Positions 60,655-64,000 of a stretch of DNA of 64,000 nucleotides are shown in pieces. The notes under the pieces were generated by a model. The model did not search any database, was not told the origin of the DNA, and saw only the letters and a program-made list of their open reading frames with translations. Origin of the DNA: an uncultured Flavobacteriaceae bacterium. Its GTDB lineage: Bacteria; Bacteroidota; Bacteroidia; Flavobacteriales; Flavobacteriaceae. The stretch's first letter is position 1; each line of letters starts with the position of its first letter. A program made the translations under genes and the position numbers. The stretch lies in NCBI GenBank assembly GCA_934675205.1, contig CAKUPQ010000001.1, forward strand, positions 372,001 to 436,000. The letters run 5' to 3'.

Positions 60655-61720
60655 TGCGTAAAAGATAAATTGCTAAAATTCCGAAAATAATATTCGGAAG
60701 CCAAACTGCCAACATCGGAGAAATACTTGATTTTTCGGCTAATGTTCCGAACATCTTATCGAAGAAAACATACGAAAAAGCAATAAAAATACCGACTGCC
60801 AGATTGATTCCCATTCCTCCCCTGCGTTTCATAGCCGAAACCGAAACGGCAATAATCGTCAGAATAAAAGCCGAAACCGGAACAGCATACCGCTTGTATT
60901 TTACAACCAAATAAGTGCTGATATTCCCCGAACCACGCAATTTTTCCCTTTCAATAAATCGGTTAAGCTCCCCTATCGAAAGCGTTTCAGCCATATAAAT
61001 AACAGGGGTCAAATCTTCTAAATCAAAGTTGAGAATCGTGTCTTTGGTTACCTCCGAATAAAGCCTGTCGTCAAACTCTCCGATGACTCTTTTGTTGAAA
61101 TTACGAAGTGTATAAGTACTGTCAGCATCATTCCATTTGATGCTCGAAGCCTGAATTTTTTCTTTCAATTGGTTTTCGGTGTTGAATGTTTCCAAAGAAA
61201 ATTCAAATGCTGTTTTGCTTGACGGATCAAACGATTTTACGTGAATATATTGGGTATCGTTCAGTTGTTTGTAAACATTGATACTTTCTCGTGTTTCGGT
61301 ATATTTTTTAAGATACTTATACTTGAATTCGTTGTAGTTTTTACTTGCTGTCGGAACAAGGTAAAAACTCATCAAGATTGCAAAGAGCGAAACAACAGTA
61401 GCACCAACTATATAAGGACGTAAAAATCTCGTAAACGAAACTCCCGAGCTTAAAATAGCTATGATTTCTGAATTATTTGCCAATTTCGAGGTAAACCAAA
61501 TAATCGACAAAAACAAAAATATCGGAAACAAAAAGCTCGCAAAATAGACCGTAAAATTCAGGTAGAAAAAAATAGTTTCGTTGAGAGGAGCTTTATTTTC
61601 AAGGATTCTGTTTATCTTTTCGGATACATCAATCACAATTCCGATTGGAACGAACAAAAGCAACATCATTGAGAATGTTGTCAAATAGCGTTTGAGTATG
61701 TACCAATCAATTATTTTCAT
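60641..61720 (-). CDS. LptF/LptG-family permease
   Basis: 359-aa inner membrane subunit of the LPS export ABC complex LptB2FG. Six hydrophobic segments (three near the N terminus, three near the C terminus) flank a periplasmic beta-jellyroll (residues about 130-260). The N-terminal DWYILKRYLTTFSMM block is the family signature. Whether it is LptF or LptG cannot be told alone. It has its own promoter and overlaps the downstream EamA gene. Confidence 0.9.
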   Translation of the reverse strand: MKIIDWYILKRYLTTFSMMLLLFVPIGIVIDVSEKINRILENKAPLNETIFFYLNFTVYFASFLFPIFLFLSIIWFTSKLANNSEIIAILSSGVSFTRFLRPYIVGATVVSLFAILMSFYLVPTASKNYNEFKYKYLKKYTETRESINVYKQLNDTQYIHVKSFDPSSKTAFEFSLETFNTENQLKEKIQASSIKWNDADSTYTLRNFNKRVIGEFDDRLYSEVTKDTILNFDLEDLTPVIYMAETLSIGELNRFIEREKLRGSGNISTYLVVKYKRYAVPVSAFILTIIAVSVSAMKRRGGMGINLAVGIFIAFSYVFFDKMFGTLAEKSSISPMLAVWLPNIIFGILAIYLLRNAKR

Positions 61721-61736
61721 AGAATTTATAAAGCGA

Positions 61737-61744
61737 CAAAGATA
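61737..61744 (-). promoter_or_regulatory. -7 element of the LptF/G-EamA operon
   Basis: Reads TATCTTTG on the minus strand, 17 bp before the ATG. Confidence 0.65.
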
Positions 61745-61893
61745 ATAATTTAGGGTTTAGGAATTAGAATTTAGGATTTTTTTGATTTCCGACTTTTAAC
61801 CGTAATCAGACAAGTTTGACAACATATTCTTTGGATAAAAATTTTTCAAAAAATAAATATCAAGATTCTCTTCTTAAAATAAACGGAAAACCT

Positions 61894-61901
61894 TACTTTT
61901 G
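61894..61901 (+). promoter_or_regulatory. -7 element before sucD
   Basis: TACTTTTG matches TAnnTTTG, 27 bp before the chosen ATG at 61929 and overlapping an upstream in-frame ATG, which argues against that upstream start. Confidence 0.65.
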
Positions 61902-61928
61902 CATAGCTTTAATCAAAATTTTATAAAG

Positions 61929-62801
61929 ATGAGTGTTTTAGTAAATAAAAATTCAAAAATTATCGTTCAAGGATTTACGGGAAGTGAAGGAACTTTTCAC
62001 GCTTCTCAAATGATTGAATACGGAACAAACGTAGTAGGAGGTGTAACTCCGGGTAAAGGAGGAACAACCCATTTGGACAGACCTGTTTTCAACACTATAA
62101 AAGATGCTGTTGAACAAGTAGGAGCCGATACAAGTATTATTTTCGTTCCACCTGCATTTGCGGCTGATGCTATTATGGAGGCAGCTGATGCGGGAATCAA
62201 AGTTATCATCACTATTACGGAAGGAATTCCGGTAGCAGATATGATTAAAGCATATAACTACGTACAAGGAAGAGATTGCAGACTGATCGGACCAAACTGT
62301 CCGGGAGTAATCACAGCAGACGAAGCAAAAGTGGGAATTATGCCCGGATTTGTTTTCAAAAAAGGAAGTGTAGGAATCGTTTCTAAATCGGGAACTTTGA
62401 CCTATGAGGCAGCTGACCAAGTGGTAAAACAAGGATTGGGAATCACAACAGCTATCGGAATCGGAGGAGACCCGATTATCGGAACAACAACCAAAGAAGC
62501 TGTTGAATTGCTGATGAACGACCCTGAAACCAAATGTATCGTAATGATTGGAGAAATCGGAGGTCAGTTAGAGGCAGATGCAGCAAAATGGATTAAGGCA
62601 GACGGAAACCGCAAGCCTGTTGTAGGATTCATTGCGGGTGAAACCGCTCCGAAAGGTCGTACAATGGGACACGCAGGAGCTATCGTTGGAGGAGCTGACG
62701 ATACAGCCGAAGCCAAAAAACGTATTATGAGAGAAAACGGAATTCACGTTGTGGACTCTCCTGCCGAAATCGGTAAAAAAGTAAAAGAAGTTTTAGGATA
62801 A
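61929..62801 (+). CDS. sucD: succinyl-CoA ligase subunit alpha
   Basis: 290-aa TCA-cycle enzyme subunit that, with SucC, makes ATP or GTP from succinyl-CoA. CoA-binding Rossmann domain ([23 protein letters not shown]), GPNCPGVI, and the phosphohistidine loop GHAGAIVGG with His248. Normal length. sucC is not adjacent. The start at 61929 ([10 protein letters not shown]) agrees with the promoter position and with homologue length. Confidence 0.96.
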   Translation: MSVLVNKNSKIIVQGFTGSEGTFHASQMIEYGTNVVGGVTPGKGGTTHLDRPVFNTIKDAVEQVGADTSIIFVPPAFAADAIMEAADAGIKVIITITEGIPVADMIKAYNYVQGRDCRLIGPNCPGVITADEAKVGIMPGFVFKKGSVGIVSKSGTLTYEAADQVVKQGLGITTAIGIGGDPIIGTTTKEAVELLMNDPETKCIVMIGEIGGQLEADAAKWIKADGNRKPVVGFIAGETAPKGRTMGHAGAIVGGADDTAEAKKRIMRENGIHVVDSPAEIGKKVKEVLG

Positions 62802-62814
62802 TTTCTTTTTGGGA

Positions 62815-62853
62815 TAAAAAAGTCTTTCTAAATTAATTGAAAGGCTTTTTTTA
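62815..62853 (+). terminator. terminator of sucD
   Basis: AAAAAGTCTTTC pairs with GAAAGGCTTTTT (one G-U pair) around a 10-nt loop, followed by a T-run. Confidence 0.8.
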
Positions 62854-62861
62854 TATATTTG
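62854..62861 (+). promoter_or_regulatory. -7 element before the LRR protein gene
   Basis: TATATTTG matches TAnnTTTG, 19 bp before the ATG at 62881, directly after the sucD terminator. Confidence 0.6.
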
Positions 62862-62880
62862 AAAATCAAATTATTAATTT

Positions 62881-64000
62881 ATGAAAAAACTTTACTTTCT
62901 TTTCGTTTTAGCTTTCGGAATAAACGCTTATACACAGAATGTTACGATTCCTGATACAGTTTTTAAGGCAAAGCTGTTAGAAGCAAGCACAAGCAATAGT
63001 ATTGCAAAAAATGCGGCAGGACAAAATATGAAAATTGATACCAATAATGACGGACAAATTCAAGTGAGCGAAGCATTAGCAGTTTATCAGTTGAACATTG
63101 TCTATTCGGGAAGTGGAATTCAATTTACAGATTTAACCGGAATTGAAAGCTTTACAAATTTAACGATTCTAAATTGTACAAATCATAGTTTGACAACATT
63201 AGATTTAACAAATAATACAAACTTAACTGAAGTTCGTGTTTATAATAATGAGTTAATCAGTTTAGATGTTAGCACCTGTTTAGGTTTGACATATTTATGG
63301 TGTGGTATGAATCAATTGCCGGTATTGGATGTAAGTAATAATGTGAATTTGGAAAATTTTAGCTGTCACGACAACCAGCTTACGAGTTTAGATGTAAGTA
63401 ATAATTTGAATTTAAGGTCATTAATTTGTGGGATTAACCCAATATCAAGTATAGACGTTTCTAATAATTTGTTGTTAGATACTTTTTCATGTGCGGATAG
63501 TTTAGTTTCAGAAATAGACATAAGTAATAATTGGAGAATTACTGATTTCAGATGTCAGGAAAATCCAAATCTTACCCGATTGAATATTAAAAATAATGAA
63601 AGATATAGTTACTGGAGTGACTTAAATTTTAGTGATTGTCCAAATCTGGAATATATTTGTTGTGATGAGGCTAATTTACAATTGGTACAACAAAAAATAG
63701 ACGATTACGGTTATACTTGTAATGCAAATACTTACTGCTCATTTGAACCAAGTGGTTATATAGTATATGGGGTCGCAAAGTTTGATACCGATAATAATGG
63801 CTGTGATGTTTCAGATGTACAGTATCCTAATTTAAAATTCAGAATTACCACAACGAGTGATAATGTACTTCTGGGAACATTTATTACTACCGAAACAGGT
63901 AATTATTCTATCACGCTGCCATCAGGAAATTACATCATCAAACCGGTACTTGAAAACCCTGATTATTTTAATGTTTCGCCTATTTCTACAAATGTCAATT
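62881..64000 (+). CDS. exported leucine-rich-repeat protein (3' end outside window)
   Basis: Open frame from ATG 62881 through the right edge, at least 373 residues. Signal peptide MKKLYFLFVLAFGINAYTQ. Residues about 52-60 (DTNNDGQIQ) resemble an EF-hand/thrombospondin-type calcium loop. Residues about 85-245 hold leucine-rich repeats of about 21 residues (LDVSNNxNLxxLxC type), as in Bacteroidota surface proteins. After that there is a region (KFDTDNNGCDVSDV, then a beta domain) like SdrD B-type domains. The expected end is a T9SS sorting domain, but this is outside the window. Confidence 0.8.
   Translation, partial: MKKLYFLFVLAFGINAYTQNVTIPDTVFKAKLLEASTSNSIAKNAAGQNMKIDTNNDGQIQVSEALAVYQLNIVYSGSGIQFTDLTGIESFTNLTILNCTNHSLTTLDLTNNTNLTEVRVYNNELISLDVSTCLGLTYLWCGMNQLPVLDVSNNVNLENFSCHDNQLTSLDVSNNLNLRSLICGINPISSIDVSNNLLLDTFSCADSLVSEIDISNNWRITDFRCQENPNLTRLNIKNNERYSYWSDLNFSDCPNLEYICCDEANLQLVQQKIDDYGYTCNANTYCSFEPSGYIVYGVAKFDTDNNGCDVSDVQYPNLKFRITTTSDNVLLGTFITTETGNYSITLPSGNYIIKPVLENPDYFNVSPISTNVN

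Overview
The window is AT-rich DNA from a member of the Bacteroidota, most likely a Flavobacteriaceae-type bacterium. Evidence: upstream -7 elements of the Bacteroidota form TAnnTTTG; several secreted proteins with type IX secretion (T9SS) sorting domains of types A and B; a SusC/SusD pair; a PorZ-like T9SS component; a truncated-form NuoG; and the near absence of Shine-Dalgarno sequences. No transposase, integrase, phage or CRISPR array was seen, so this looks like ordinary chromosome with some accessory patches. The species cannot be named from the sequence alone.

Layout. 1-5.6 kb: lipid A deacylase-like outer membrane protein, folate salvage enzyme, lspA, a GAF/fRMsr-like protein, and a tandem operon of three paralogous exported proteins, then tRNA-Gly. 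5.9-8.8 kb: tyrosine/homogentisate catabolism (hmgA, a small membrane protein, hpd). 8.9-13.8 kb: a possible small RNA, an exported M1 peptidase overlapping a cyclase-family gene, trhO-folB, tRNA-Cys. 13.8-18.4 kb: DUF937 protein and a copper module (HMA chaperone-like protein, DinB-family protein, copA, and an HMA-AraC regulator), with a shared 25-bp operator-like site before two of the genes. 18.4-20.7 kb: der and era. 20.8-29.3 kb: nuoABCDEFGHIJ on the minus strand, with an unrelated exported protein inserted between nuoD and nuoE and with nuoKLMN missing after nuoJ. 29.5-40.4 kb: acnA, recO, porZ-like gene, a small LETM1-like protein, an amino acid permease, a glycosyltransferase, a folK-deoxynucleoside kinase fusion, and a CinA-family gene. 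40.5-47.5 kb: T9SS M43 protease, DODA-type dioxygenase, typA, a serine hydrolase and a three-gene YtxH/holin-like envelope cluster. 47.7-55.5 kb: SusC, SusD, a lipoprotein and a T9SS subtilisin. 55.6-64 kb: DEAD-box helicase, T9SS type B protein, EamA transporter, LptF/G permease, sucD, and the start of a leucine-rich-repeat exported protein that runs off the window.

How the parts fit. The nuo, acnA and sucD genes are core respiration and TCA metabolism; hmgA and hpd feed tyrosine carbon towards it. The copper module looks like a self-contained efflux response. The most interesting link is between two separate loci: the M43 protease and the SusC/SusD/lipoprotein operon share a 16-bp element upstream and a C-terminal module in their secreted products, which suggests a co-regulated extracellular protease plus uptake system. 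Other points worth attention are the heptamer repeats placed over the start and signal-peptide codons of the lipid A deacylase-like gene, the split nuo operon, and the structured susC leader.
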